A stretch of DNA of 64,000 bases from Bacteroidota bacterium (GCA_016721765.1 JADKHO010000004.1:1-64000); one strand, 5' to 3'. Shown: positions 35,148-43,868, counted from the stretch's first letter. Notes: generated by a model from the letters alone, not told the origin. Translations and numbers: made by a program.

Positions 35148-35491
35148 GCAATAATCTCTGTAAGGCTTGGCATAATTAGGTTTCAGCCATCAAGTATTTT
35201 TTGACTTACGCTTCCCAAACGCGGACTTTTGACAACACTAAAAAACTGAAAAAGAGGAAAATTAAACGGGAAGTGTGTCATTTTTTTTTATTGGCGTTAA
35301 ATCCCTTCCGATTTAAAGACGATCAAAAAAATGACACATCGAAGTCAGGAATTTTTCCTCTCTTTCAATTTTCTAGCATCGCATAAAGAGATGATTTTTT
35401 GGAACTGTGGGACAAAATTCGCTCGTAGAACGCTGTTTTGACCCTTGACGTGAAACCACATCCGACGGCAGGGGCGTGAGATTACAGCAGC
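35142..35491 (+). other. ORF-less cassette with a long nested hairpin
   Basis: The cassette has normal ends (GTTAGCTGC-AA-TAATCTC; GAGATTA-CA-GCAGCTAAC) but no credible gene. Positions 35248-35366 form three nested stems. The outer stem is 35248-35263 with 35350-35366. The middle stem is 35273-35289 with 35325-35340 (GTGTGTCATTTTTTT / AAAAAAATGACACATC). The inner stem is a perfect 7 bp, TTAAATC / GATTTAA, with loop CCTTCC. Spacers between stems are 7-9 bases on both sides. A 61-codon frame at 35201-35386 reads through the hairpin and is not called. It may make a structured RNA. Confidence 0.65.
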
Positions 35492-35693
35492 TAACACCGG
35501 TTAAGCAAGATATTCCATTTGGGCAGGACTGTAGGTTTATTAGCTGTGAAGCTCGATTGAAGTTACTGCAAGAAAAATATTGCAATATCCTTTTAGGTAA
35601 ATAATTTGTTTATTTTTATTGCAATATTTTTAACTGACCGACTGTGCTTCGAAGCCCAAATGAAATACCTCGCTTAGCCGGAAAACGTTAGCT
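35489..35693 (+). repeat. attC-like site 20 (divergent long class)
   Basis: Cores are GCAGCTAAC and GTTAGCTGC. Arms are ACCGGTTAAGCAAGATATT / AATACCTCGCTTAGCCGG, seen only once here. The second arm pair is CATTTGGGC / GCCCAAATG, and the apex stem is normal. Confidence 0.9.
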
Positions 35694-35754
35694 GCAAGTT
35701 TTCACGAAAAATCAATGCTACCATGACTCACACTCTTTTGAAAGACTCCTTTAA

Positions 35755-36381
35755 ATGATTGAAAATGTAATTTGTAAGAATTGTCAATCAACTAATATGA
35801 ACAATGCAAAATATTGTTCAAGTTGCGGCTACGAATTACAAAATAAAATAGTTGATGAATTACAAGCTAATAAAGACCGCAGTATTTCAAGTGAAAATCT
35901 CAATTTAACTTCCATAGACAACAAAAAATTTAAAATTTCAATTTTACTTTTCAGCATCCTATTATATACTATTTCGCTCACTCAAGATGGTTTTTACCAT
36001 CACCATGAGAAGTCAGAAGGTCCTGGTATCTTTCTTCTTCTGTTTGGTGGAATTAATGCTATTTTAACAGGAGGTGGTGCTTCAATAACTTGGTTTGCAA
36101 ATCCAATTCTTTTTTTCTCATGGATTACTATAAATGAAACAAAACCATCATTTATTGCCAGCATAGTTTCAACTCTTCTTTCCTTGTCTTTTCTATTCTT
36201 TGACAGGGTAAAGGAATTTAATTTAATTATTACTGGTGATCAAAATGATGATCCACTTTATCGCTATCAGACAGTAACCGGTTACGGGTTGGGGTTTTAT
36301 TTGTGGGTTGCAAGTTCTTTAATTTTAGTTCTCGGAAATTATAAAAGGATCCACTCGTCTAAACTCAAGTATATAGCTTAA
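35755..36381 (+). CDS. Zinc-ribbon membrane protein, 208 aa
   Basis: The N-terminal zinc ribbon has two CxxC-type pairs, CKNCQS and YCSSCGYEL (residues 7-25). A polar linker follows, then about four hydrophobic segments between residues 60 and 200. A His-rich loop, FYHHHEKSEG, follows the first membrane segment. The layout matches many small zinc-ribbon membrane proteins of unknown role. It is the only gene in its cassette; a promoter was not identified in the 68 bp before it. Confidence 0.75.
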   Translation: MIENVICKNCQSTNMNNAKYCSSCGYELQNKIVDELQANKDRSISSENLNLTSIDNKKFKISILLFSILLYTISLTQDGFYHHHEKSEGPGIFLLLFGGINAILTGGGASITWFANPILFFSWITINETKPSFIASIVSTLLSLSFLFFDRVKEFNLIITGDQNDDPLYRYQTVTGYGLGFYLWVASSLILVLGNYKRIHSSKLKYIA

Positions 36382-36408
36382 TCCAAACGGCAGTGCTAGA
36401 AAACCAGC

Positions 36409-36613
36409 AGCTAACAGCGGCTACCAGATAAATTTTTTTTGGGCGGACAGAAGGTTTAATAACTGTGAAGCTCGATTGAAGTTCCTGCAAAAAAATATTG
36501 CAATATATTTTTCGGTAAGTAATTTTTTTATCTTTATTGCAATATTTTTAGCGGACTGACAGTGCTTCGAAAGCCCAAAACAAAATCCATCTGGTAGCCG
36601 CAAAACGTTAGCA
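36409..36613 (+). repeat. attC-like site 21 (class A)
   Basis: Cores are GCAGCTAAC and GTTAGCAGC. It belongs to the class A variant with AAAACAAAATCC in the right arm, like sites 13, 17 and 27. Confidence 0.92.
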
Positions 36614-37010
36614 GCAAAGGGTTCTAACGTTTTTAGAAATATTTCCGGTTGAAGATTTTTCAGTTATTTTCATAATCCCTTTGCTTTTGCAGTTTTTGTT
36701 TTGTTTTCTCCATGCATTGCGTGACGATTAGAACTTGACAAGCACTATTTGACTTTTAGAACTTGGACGAATTTGCGTAAACCCACACTTGACGTTGGAC
36801 TCGAAAACTTTTGCTTGTAAGTGTTTGCTTGGTTTGTTTGCGTGACTTCCACACTTAACGTTGGACTTTGAACTTGATACTTAGTCTAAACTTAGCGTGG
36901 CACTTGACGTTTAGGAGTTCTAAAACTTTATGTGACAAGCAACGTGTGACGATTACTGTTGAAAGTTGGACTGCAAAAGCGCTGTATGCGTGGCGTGAAC
37001 CCTCAGCTGC
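36608..37010 (+). repeat. ORF-less repeated cassette NC5
   Basis: A 403-bp copy directly followed by another copy (NC6), so two repeated cassettes stand in tandem here. Close to NC12, sharing the stretch around TTGATACTTAGTCTAAAC. Confidence 0.85.
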
Positions 37011-37212
37011 TAACAGCGTGCATGCAAGATGTCTTATTTTGGCGGACGGTAGGTTTATTAGCTGATTACCTCGCTCCTAGTTCGTGCAAAAAAAATATTG
37101 CAATATCCTTTTCGGTAAATAATTTGTTTATTTTTATTGCAATATTTTTTAACGACAAGACTGTGCTACGAAGCCAAAATAAAACACCTCGCATGCACGC
37201 AAAACGTTAGCA
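37008..37212 (+). repeat. attC-like site 22 (class B)
   Basis: Cores are GCTGCTAAC and GTTAGCAGC, the same on both sides, because it lies between two copies of the same cassette. Arms are GCGTGCATGCAAGATG / CGCATGCACGC. Confidence 0.92.
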
Positions 37213-37608
37213 GCAAAGGGTTCTAACGTTTTTAGAAATATTTCCGGTTGACGATTTTTCAGTTGGTTTCATAAACCCATTGCTTTTGCAGTTTTTGTTT
37301 TTGTTTCTCCAAGCATTGCGTGACGATTAGAACTTGACAATCTCTATTTGACTTTTTGAACTTGGACGAATTTGCGTAAACCCACACTTGACGTTGGATT
37401 GAAAATTTTTGTTTGTAAGTGTTTACTTGGTTTGTTTGCGTGACTTCCACAGTTGACGTTTGACTCTGAATTCTTTAATTAGGCTAAACTTAGCGTTGCA
37501 CTTGACGTTTAGAAGTTCTAAAACTTTGTGTGACAAGCAAAGTGTGACAATAACTGTTGAAAGTTGGACTGCAAAAGCGCTGTATGCGTGGCGTGAACCC
37601 TCAGCTGC
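37207..37608 (+). repeat. ORF-less repeated cassette NC6
   Basis: A 402-bp copy in tandem with NC5, but closer in sequence to NC8, NC10 and NC11 than to its neighbour. The tandem was therefore not made by simple local duplication. Confidence 0.85.
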
Positions 37609-37810
37609 TAACAGCGTGCATGCAAGATGTCTTATTTTGGCGGACGGTAGGTTTAATAACGGATTACCTCGCTCCTAGTTCGTGCAAAAAAAATATTGCA
37701 ATATCCTTTTCGGTAAATAATTTGTTTATTTTTATTGCAATATTTTTTAACGAAAAGACTGTGCTACGAAGCCAAAATAAAACACCTCGCATGCACGCAA
37801 AACGTTACAG
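37606..37810 (+). repeat. attC-like site 23 (class B)
   Basis: Cores are GCTGCTAAC and GTTACAGGT. Arms are GCGTGCATGCAAGATG / CGCATGCACGC; the apex is TATTGCAATA on both sides. Confidence 0.92.
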
Positions 37811-37833
37811 GTAATTGTATGACACCACCTAGT

Positions 37834-38439
37834 ATGTTTAAAAATTTAGTACAGCAGATTTTAAAAATTGCGTTAATTTTCATCTTCTTTACAGATTGCA
37901 GAGAGATTTCTTCTGACAAGAAAGCTAAAAAGGTGAACTTGGTAACATCTGACAGTTCAATTGTTATTAAAGAAAATATTTCACATCAGGACAACTTAGA
38001 AATTGCTAGACAATTTGCCGTAGATTTTTTGCCTGATACCACAATGCAAGGCGGAATGAAAAAAATGAACAACTTTCCTGATAGCGTTGTGAAAGCATTT
38101 AAGGCCATACGGTTAGACCGACATAATCAAGAAAAATATTTAACACTATTGTATTTAAAGATATACCGAGGACATTTGCAATGTTGCCATCAATCCTATG
38201 AACTTAGAGTTAAACCAAATGTCGTAGGTATTGACAGTATTGCAGACCCTTTGGTTTTTGAATTCAATTTAATAACCAAACAGTTTGACAATAACAAAAG
38301 AATAGAAATGATTACTTCTGGTTTAGCCCATTCTTGGGTTGAAAGCAATAAAAGACTTCTTAAATATGACTTAATTAAAAAAGAATATAAAACCATTAAG
38401 GAAATTGAGGAAAATATCACAAAGAGGAAATACCGGTGA
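37834..38439 (+). CDS. Putative lipoprotein, 201 aa
   Basis: From the ATG at 37834 the product has a lipoprotein signal (MFKNLVQQILKIALIFIFFTDC), with the acylated Cys at residue 22. The mature part is polar and has two His/Cys-rich spots (LQCCHQSYE). An open frame continues upstream to 37735, but that part lies inside the attC hairpin; an ATG at 37819 is the other possible start. No family recognised. The start is about 30 bp past the cassette boundary, so expression depends on upstream transcription. Confidence 0.7.
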   Translation: MFKNLVQQILKIALIFIFFTDCREISSDKKAKKVNLVTSDSSIVIKENISHQDNLEIARQFAVDFLPDTTMQGGMKKMNNFPDSVVKAFKAIRLDRHNQEKYLTLLYLKIYRGHLQCCHQSYELRVKPNVVGIDSIADPLVFEFNLITKQFDNNKRIEMITSGLAHSWVESNKRLLKYDLIKKEYKTIKEIEENITKRKYR

Positions 38440-38453
38440 CAGAACACAACTAC

Positions 38454-38579
38454 CTGTAACAGCAAGCATAAGCAATGCTGGTTTTTTGGTTGTGAAAGTG
38501 TGTCGTTCCTACTAAATTTGTAGTGAGTGAAAGTTGGTTGGCTCCGAAGCCGCACTGCTCATGCTCGCAACCGTTACCT
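38454..38579 (+). repeat. attC-like site 24 (short class, divergent)
   Basis: Cores are ACCTGTAAC and GTTACCTGC. Arms GCAAGCATAAGCAATGC / GCACTGCTCATGCTCGC pair over 17 positions with four mismatches. The right end is AACCGTTAC, and no other site in the window shares these arms. The core match to its cassette supports it. Confidence 0.8.
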
Positions 38580-38666
38580 GCAAGTGTAGCAGACGACACA
38601 GCCAACATAAATAGACGACTACTTTGACAGAAATTTTGACTGTTGAGAACTTTTATTTTACTTTGT

Positions 38667-38687
38667 TAGTTATCCTAACTATATTTG
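38667..38687 (+). promoter_or_regulatory. MarR-type operator overlapping a TAnnTTTG promoter
   Basis: The 6-bp dyad TAGTTA-TCC-TAACTA (38667-38681) overlaps the -7 element TATATTTG (38680-38687) of the three-gene cassette. A regulator bound here would block RNA polymerase, and the cassette itself encodes a MarR protein. Confidence 0.55.
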
Positions 38688-38727
38688 CACCGACAATAAT
38701 GTCATAACAATTTTAATTCATAATCAA

Positions 38728-38961
38728 ATGAGTAAATCAGTTTTCTATCACGCAGGTTGCCCTGTTTGCGTTAGTGCAGAGCACGACATCATTAACCTTT
38801 TGGGTGCAGACAAAGTTGAAGTAGTTCACTTTGGAAACGACAAGTCAAGAATTGACGAAGCAGAGAAAGCAGGTGTAAAATCTGTTCCAGCCTTGGTTAC
38901 CCCAAACGGAAATGTTTTGCACATCAACTTTGGTGCTTCCATGGCTGACGTAAAAGGTTGA
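38728..38961 (+). CDS. Thioredoxin/glutaredoxin-like protein, 77 aa
   Basis: A minimal thioredoxin fold: an active-site CPVC at residues 11-14 in FYHAGCPVCVSAE, followed by a beta-alpha segment and a cis-Pro loop KSVPALVTPNG. There is no signal peptide, so it is cytoplasmic. It is the first gene of a cassette that also holds a DUF2024 lipoprotein and a MarR regulator with a Cys-rich tail, which suggests a thiol-stress response. A terminator follows directly, so it may be the most strongly expressed gene. Confidence 0.85.
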   Translation: MSKSVFYHAGCPVCVSAEHDIINLLGADKVEVVHFGNDKSRIDEAEKAGVKSVPALVTPNGNVLHINFGASMADVKG

Positions 38962-38967
38962 AAAATT

Positions 38968-39012
38968 TGCCTCACAAAGTTAGGACAACTACCTTTGTGA
39001 GGCATTTTATTT
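38968..39012 (+). terminator. Terminator or attenuator after the thioredoxin-like gene
   Basis: A 12-bp stem TGCCTCACAAAG / CTTTGTGAGGCA with a T-rich tail (TTTTATTTT) lies between the first and second genes of the cassette. It probably lowers expression of the downstream pair. Confidence 0.85.
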
Positions 39013-39025
39013 TAAATCAAAAGAA

Positions 39026-39370
39026 ATGAAATTACTATTAAACATTGTTTTGCTTCTAACCTTTATACCAGGTTGCAGCCAAACACAAAATAACACAACA
39101 AGTAAAATGAAAGTAGCAGTTTGGGACACCTATGTAACTAAAAAAGACGGATCAATAATGCACTTTGACATTCTTGCACCTGAAGAGATTAAAGATACAG
39201 TTGTAATTTATGATTATGGCAAAGCGTATCTAAAAACAATAGGACAAGAAGGCCAACCTTTGACATCAAAAGAATGCAGGTTTTGTCACGTTGAGACTTT
39301 AAGACCTAATTGGGAATCCGACATTAAGAAACAAGGTTATTTTATAATCGAAATGGAAAATTGCAAGTAA
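39026..39370 (+). CDS. DUF2024-family protein with lipoprotein signal, 114 aa
   Basis: From residue 28 the sequence is a recognisable DUF2024 domain: MKVAVWDTYVTKKDG, MHFDILAPEEIKD and VIYDYGKAYL, followed by ECRFCHVE. DUF2024 proteins are usually small, cytoplasmic and start at that Met. Here the frame continues upstream with a lipoprotein signal (lipobox IPGC, Cys17), which would place the domain outside the cytoplasm. The ATG at 39107 would give the short form. It overlaps the MarR gene frame by 10 bases. Confidence 0.8.
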   Translation: MKLLLNIVLLLTFIPGCSQTQNNTTSKMKVAVWDTYVTKKDGSIMHFDILAPEEIKDTVVIYDYGKAYLKTIGQEGQPLTSKECRFCHVETLRPNWESDIKKQGYFIIEMENCK

Positions 39371-39378
39371 ATTTTAAT

Positions 39379-39996
39379 ATGGAAAAATCAGCGTTTGATT
39401 TAGCACATCAGAATTCAAGTATTGAAAGCAAAATTGTTGCTTCTTTGGAAAGAGTGTCACAAGCTTTTAGGGTTTTACTTTGGAATGAAAGCAAAGAATT
39501 TTCATTAAGTCCAATTCAAGTTCAAGTGCTTATCTTCTTGTTGCATCACTCTGACGAAAAAAGAAAAGTAAGTTATTTGGCTGACGAGTTTAATATGACA
39601 AAGGCAACCATCAGCGACACTATTAAAACGCTTGAACAAAAACAGCTTATCAAAAAAGAATACGAGCAACACGACACAAGAAGCTATGTTATTAACCTAA
39701 CTAAAAAAGGAAAAAACATTGCCGAACAGACATCTTTATTTGCAAAACAAATACAAGTTCCTATTGGCAAACTACATTCAACCGACCAAGAGAATTTACT
39801 ATTAAGTTTGTTGGACATTATTAATCATTTGAACAAAGCGGGAATTATAACCATACAAAGAATGTGTTTTACTTGCCATTTTTACAAAGCAAACAAAAAC
39901 GGACAAGAACATTTTTGCGGCCTCTTAAATACAAAACTTGCTGACACAGAATTACGAATTGACTGTGCAGAACACAAGCTGAAACAAACAGTATGA
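39379..39996 (+). CDS. MarR-family regulator with C-terminal Cys cluster
   Basis: A winged-helix MarR domain (LSPIQVQVLIFLLHH, FNMTKATISDTIKTLEQKQL and a wing with YEQHDTRSYVINLT) is followed by a tail with RMCFTCHFY, EHFCGLLN and DCAEH. The four Cys and nearby His could hold a metal or Fe-S cluster or act as redox switches. The start at 39379 (MEKSAFDLAHQ) is preferred to 39361, giving a nine-base gap after the preceding gene. It probably binds the dyad at 38667-38681. Confidence 0.88.
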   Translation: MEKSAFDLAHQNSSIESKIVASLERVSQAFRVLLWNESKEFSLSPIQVQVLIFLLHHSDEKRKVSYLADEFNMTKATISDTIKTLEQKQLIKKEYEQHDTRSYVINLTKKGKNIAEQTSLFAKQIQVPIGKLHSTDQENLLLSLLDIINHLNKAGIITIQRMCFTCHFYKANKNGQEHFCGLLNTKLADTELRIDCAEHKLKQTV

Positions 39997-40009
39997 CAGA
40001 AACACCAGC

Positions 40010-40141
40010 AGGTAACAGCACCTACAAGAAATTGGCGGTTCAGTGGTTAAATGAAGCTTTGTGCTTCGTATCAGGTTCAGTGGTGGCAGACAGTTTAGTG
40101 CTTCGAAATCGCCAACTTCTTGTAGCTGCAAAACGTTAGCC
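40010..40141 (+). repeat. attC-like site 25 (short class)
   Basis: Cores are GCAGGTAAC and GTTAGCCGT. Arms are AGCACCTACAAGAAATTGGCG / CGCCAACTTCTTGTAGCTGC. It has the CAGTTTAGTG central motif in common with sites 9, 18 and 44. Confidence 0.88.
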
Positions 40142-40244
40142 GTAATGCCAAAAAAAAACTCAAATCCATAACAAATACGACATTAATGCCCTAAAATCTG
40201 AAATAAAATCTCATTAACCAAAGAGAAGAGAATCGAAATAATAC

Positions 40245-40252
40245 TAAATTTG
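40245..40252 (+). promoter_or_regulatory. TAnnTTTG element before the AAA ATPase gene
   Basis: TAAATTTG lies 17 bp before the ATG at 40270, so the two-gene cassette probably has its own promoter. A clear -33 element was not found. Confidence 0.45.
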
Positions 40253-40269
40253 CGACCTAAATTATAGAA

Positions 40270-41508
40270 ATGATAAAATCAATTCAAATAAAGAATTTCA
40301 AATCCGTAGTAGATCTTTCTCTTGACTTAGGTAGTTTCAATGTTCTTATCGGAGAAAATGGATGTGGAAAATCTAATATTCTAGAAGCAATTGCTTTTGG
40401 GAGTGCTGCAAGTGCTGATAAACTCGATTTTGAATTTTTAGGAAGTCGAGGTGTTAGAGTTACTAACCCTGAATTTATGTATTCCGCTTTCAAAAATATA
40501 ACAAATAGAAAAATTGATCTAATATTTAAAACAGATGACACACTTTTTAACAATATTAATTATTCTCTCACTAACCAGAATAATAATCAAAAAAAGTGGA
40601 CAAATGAATTAAAAGAAATAATAGATAAATCTACCGGGGACAAACTTGCAACTATTCTCTTCGAAAAAAATAATGTGGAAAGGAAAAGGGAATTAAAGAA
40701 ATTTTTGGGAAATGAAAAGCATATTGAGATGTATGAATCATTGGCCGAAAAAATAAAAAAAATTTCAAAGGAAGAGGGAAAAGAAAATGAAAGTATGGCT
40801 ATTTTTAAATTCATTTTCAACCGTTTTTTAAATGACCGGTACACTAATCAAAAAATCTCAGATTATATTATCTATTCTCCAGAACAAACTAGTTTAAGAA
40901 AATTTGAGGAAACAACTCAAATCTACCCACTTGGAATAAAAGGAGAAGGACTTTTTCAGTTCTTGAAGGAATTGGCATTAAATAAAAAAACTCAAAATAC
41001 ACTTTTAGCAATAAAGCGTAACCTTAATTTGCTTGACTGGTATGAAGATTTTGAATTGCCGGACAATCTGATGCAAAATGAATATGCATTGAGAATTAAG
41101 GACAAATATCTTTTTGAAAAACTTCAATATTTTGACCAACGAAGTACCAATGAAGGATTTTTATTTTTGCTATTTTATTCAACTTTATTTATTTCAAAGA
41201 CGACTCCAACTTTCTTCGCAATAGACAATCTTGACTCATCTTTCAATCCAAAATTATGTATCCAAATAACTAGAAACCTCGCAGCGTTAGCTAAGAAACA
41301 TAAAAAGCAGGTGATAGTTACAACTCATAACCCTGCGATACTCGATGGTTTGAATTTAAAAGATGACAGCCAGCGCTTGTTTGTAGTGAGAAGGAATGAT
41401 GAGGGGCACACAAGAGCAAAACGTATCGAATACAAGCCAGAAAGAAAAATGAAACTATCTGAATTATGGACAAATGGCTTTATTGGTGGCTTACCAGAAA
41501 ATTTTTGA
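40270..41508 (+). CDS. AAA ATPase, OLD/AAA15-like, 412 aa
   Basis: An SMC/OLD-like ABC-type ATPase: N-terminal IKSIQIKNFKSV, Walker A GENGCGKSN at residues 28-36, a helical insertion of about 200 residues, Walker B FFAIDNLDSSF near residue 318 and switch His in IVTTHNPAIL near residue 351. It lacks the C-terminal Toprim domain of OLD proteins, but the next gene encodes a Toprim-like protein. Such AAA plus Toprim-like pairs occur among antiphage systems (nuclease gated by an ATPase). That role is inference. Confidence 0.88.
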   Translation: MIKSIQIKNFKSVVDLSLDLGSFNVLIGENGCGKSNILEAIAFGSAASADKLDFEFLGSRGVRVTNPEFMYSAFKNITNRKIDLIFKTDDTLFNNINYSLTNQNNNQKKWTNELKEIIDKSTGDKLATILFEKNNVERKRELKKFLGNEKHIEMYESLAEKIKKISKEEGKENESMAIFKFIFNRFLNDRYTNQKISDYIIYSPEQTSLRKFEETTQIYPLGIKGEGLFQFLKELALNKKTQNTLLAIKRNLNLLDWYEDFELPDNLMQNEYALRIKDKYLFEKLQYFDQRSTNEGFLFLLFYSTLFISKTTPTFFAIDNLDSSFNPKLCIQITRNLAALAKKHKKQVIVTTHNPAILDGLNLKDDSQRLFVVRRNDEGHTRAKRIEYKPERKMKLSELWTNGFIGGLPENF

Positions 41509-41535
41509 TTTACAATTTTCCTTAATATTATTAAT

Positions 41536-42210
41536 ATGAAATTTGCATTAATAACCGAAGGCCCGTCAGAGCATAAAATAATCAAACATATCTTGTCCAA
41601 ATACTTTAAGGGTTTTGACCCAGAAATAAATCAAATTCAACCCAAAATTGTTGATGGTAAACAAGACAGCAAAACTCCTGGTGGTTGGAATGAAGTATTA
41701 AAATATTGCGAAAGAAAAGAGTTAAATGACATCCTGATTGAGAATGACTATCTTATAATCCAGATAGATACAGATCAATCTCAGACTTTACCCTTTAATA
41801 TTACTCATGCTCATAAGGATAATTCCACAAAATCTATTGAAGAACTTTCAAATGATGTTAAACAAAAATTGCATGGACTAATTAGCAAGAATACTAAAAG
41901 CAAAAATGGAGATAAAATATTCTTCGCAATATGTGTTCATACTATAGAATGTTGGCTACTCCCAATCTTTTATACGACTAGCCATAAAACAAATACTTTA
42001 AATTGTCTTGCACCACTAAATATTGCTCTTCGCAAAAAAGATATTAATATCATAACAGCCGCAAACAAAAATGAACCTAATGGAATTAGATCTTATGAAG
42101 CCGCTTTAAAATATTGGAAAAAAAAAGAAGATATTTATTTTGCAGCTCAACACAATTCAGCTTTTAAAAACTTCCTTGATTCACTCACAGCAATACCAAT
42201 AGCAGAATAG
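41536..42210 (+). CDS. Toprim-like (DUF4276/RloB-like) protein, 224 aa
   Basis: The N terminus has KFALITEGPSEHKIIKHIL, where the Glu of TEGPSE matches the first acidic residue of a Toprim fold. The phrase YLIIQIDTDQSQTLP near residue 75 supplies the DxD motif. The C-terminal half has HTIECWLLP, a feature shared with DUF4276/RloB-like proteins. It lies 27 bp after the ATPase gene in the same cassette and probably acts as its nuclease partner. Catalysis has to be shown. Confidence 0.75.
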   Translation: MKFALITEGPSEHKIIKHILSKYFKGFDPEINQIQPKIVDGKQDSKTPGGWNEVLKYCERKELNDILIENDYLIIQIDTDQSQTLPFNITHAHKDNSTKSIEELSNDVKQKLHGLISKNTKSKNGDKIFFAICVHTIECWLLPIFYTTSHKTNTLNCLAPLNIALRKKDINIITAANKNEPNGIRSYEAALKYWKKKEDIYFAAQHNSAFKNFLDSLTAIPIAE

Positions 42211-42249
42211 TAATTTCAAAACAATCATCATCGACAGTTTAGGCACAAC

Positions 42250-42451
42250 GGCTAACAGCGGCTTAGCGCAATGTCTTATTTGGGGCGGACAGAAGGTTTA
42301 TTAACTGATTACCTCGCTCTAAGTTCCTGCTACAAAATATTGCAACATACTTTCGGTAATAATTTGTTTATTTGTTGCAATATTTTTGGCTGACAGACAG
42401 TGCTCCGAAAGCCCCAAACAAAACACTGCGCAAAGCCGCAAAACGTTAGTA
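42250..42451 (+). repeat. attC-like site 26 (class C)
   Basis: Cores are ACGGCTAAC and GTTAGTAGT. The right arm is GCGCAAAGCCGC, against GCGGCTTAGCGC on the left, one mismatch in 12. The second arm reads GCCCCAAACAAAAC. Confidence 0.92.
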
Positions 42452-42473
42452 GTAATGCCCTAAAAAAAATCAG

Positions 42474-43010
42474 TTGACCAAGCTTATTAAGACATTCACG
42501 AGACTAACAATTATTTTTCTCTTTATCTCACCAGCGCTTTTTGGCCAAAATTCAGAGATAGAAAAGCTTGCAGACGCTGGACTTAAAATGACTTTTCCGA
42601 GCATTTATTTTAAACTAAATTCCACAGACTATGCATCAATGCCTTACTTGGTAGACAAATGCTTTGAATACATAGCACTCAATTTTAAGAGTAATATTAA
42701 TAGTCTAGTTATTTGGCGTGACAGTATCGAGACAGAGAAATTGACAAGTAAACGCATTAAAAAACTGGACACTGAATTAAAAAGATATGTTCGAAATAGA
42801 AAATTTGAAATCCATTCAATGGGCATTGAACAAAAAATTTCAAGAAAGACAATTAATGCTGCTTCCGACAGTTCAACAATTAATTATTTACAAAGCTTGA
42901 ATAGTCTGTTAGAAATGTCAAAAACTCGGTTGCCTTCTGAAAAGAAAAAGAAAATTCGCCCATACTTAGTTTGGACTGGATGGAAACATGGATTTCATTG
43001 GAGTGATTGA
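42474..43010 (+). CDS. Hypothetical exported protein, 178 aa
   Basis: The only start that includes the full signal peptide is TTG at 42474 (then TKLIKTFTRLTIIFLFISPA through LFGQ). The mature protein is helical and basic with no Cys in the second half, ending in Trp-rich VWTGWKHGFHWSD. No family recognised. The cassette ends GTTAGTAGT-AA-TGCCC and GGGCA-CA-ACTACTAAC match. The start is 28 bp inside the boundary, leaving no room for a promoter. Confidence 0.65.
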   Translation: MTKLIKTFTRLTIIFLFISPALFGQNSEIEKLADAGLKMTFPSIYFKLNSTDYASMPYLVDKCFEYIALNFKSNINSLVIWRDSIETEKLTSKRIKKLDTELKRYVRNRKFEIHSMGIEQKISRKTINAASDSSTINYLQSLNSLLEMSKTRLPSEKKKKIRPYLVWTGWKHGFHWSD

Positions 43011-43052
43011 AGGAGTTTGCAGTAATTTTGAACTTCGCAGGACGGGCACAAC

Positions 43053-43259
43053 TACTAACAGCAGCTACCAGATAAATTTTTTTTTGGGCGGACAGAAGGT
43101 TAATTAACATTGAAGCTCGCATAAAATTCCTGCAAGTAAAATATTGCAATATAAATTTCGGTAAGTAATTTTTTTATCTTTATTGCAATATTTTTAGCGG
43201 ACTGACAGTGCTTCGAAAGCCCAAAACAAAATCCATCTGGTAGCCGCAAAACGTTAGCA
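43053..43259 (+). repeat. attC-like site 27 (class A)
   Basis: Cores are ACTACTAAC and GTTAGCAGC. Left arm CAGCTACCAGATAAATTT, right arm with AAAACAAAATCC. Confidence 0.92.
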
Positions 43260-43656
43260 GCAAAGGGTTCTAACGTTTTTAGAAATATTTTCGGTTGACG
43301 ATTTTTAAGTTAGTTTCATAAACCCATTGCTTTTGCAGTTTTTGTTTTGTTTTCTCCATGCATTGCGTGACGATTAGAACTTGACAAGCACTATTCTACT
43401 TTTAGAACTTGGACAAATTTGCGTAAACCCACACTTGACGCTGGACTCGAAAACTTTTGCTTGTAAGTGTTTGCTTGGTTTGTTTGCGTGACTCCCACCG
43501 TTGACGTTTGACTCTGAACTTTTTACTTATGCTAAACTTAGCGTTGTACTTGACGTGTAGGAGTTTTAAAACTTTGTGTGACAACCATAACTTGACGACT
43601 ACTGTTGAAAGTTGGACTGCAAAAGCGCTGTATGCGTGGCGTGAACCCTCAGCTGC
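43254..43656 (+). repeat. ORF-less repeated cassette NC7
   Basis: A 403-bp copy closest to NC4: both read ATATTTTCGGTTGACGATT early and ACAACCATAACTTGACGAC late. A minus-strand frame (43402-43710) runs into the attC site and is not called. Confidence 0.85.
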
Positions 43657-43858
43657 TAACAGCGTGCATGCAAGATGTCTTATTTTGGCGGACGGTAGGT
43701 TAATTAACATATTACCTCGCTCCTAGTTCGTGCAAAAAAAATATTGCAATATCCTATTCGGTAAATAATTTGTTTATTTTTATTGCAATATTTTTTAACG
43801 AAAAGACTGTGCTACGAAGCCAAAATAAAACACCTCGCATGCACGCAAAACGTTAGTG
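43654..43858 (+). repeat. attC-like site 28 (class B)
   Basis: Cores are GCTGCTAAC and GTTAGTGGT. Arms are GCGTGCATGCAAGATG / CGCATGCACGC. Confidence 0.92.
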
Positions 43859-43868
43859 GTAATGGCAA

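Noticed and set aside
35201..35386. 61-codon frame in the hairpin cassette
   Set aside because: It reads directly through the nested hairpin and is composed of Lys and Phe runs from A and T tracts; no ribosome site.
43402..43710. Minus-strand frames of 60-102 codons inside the ORF-less cassettes (with phrases such as RQVWVYANSSKF)
   Set aside because: Frame and length change from copy to copy through indels, and the apparent repeats reflect the TTGACG DNA motif. No start or ribosome site is conserved.
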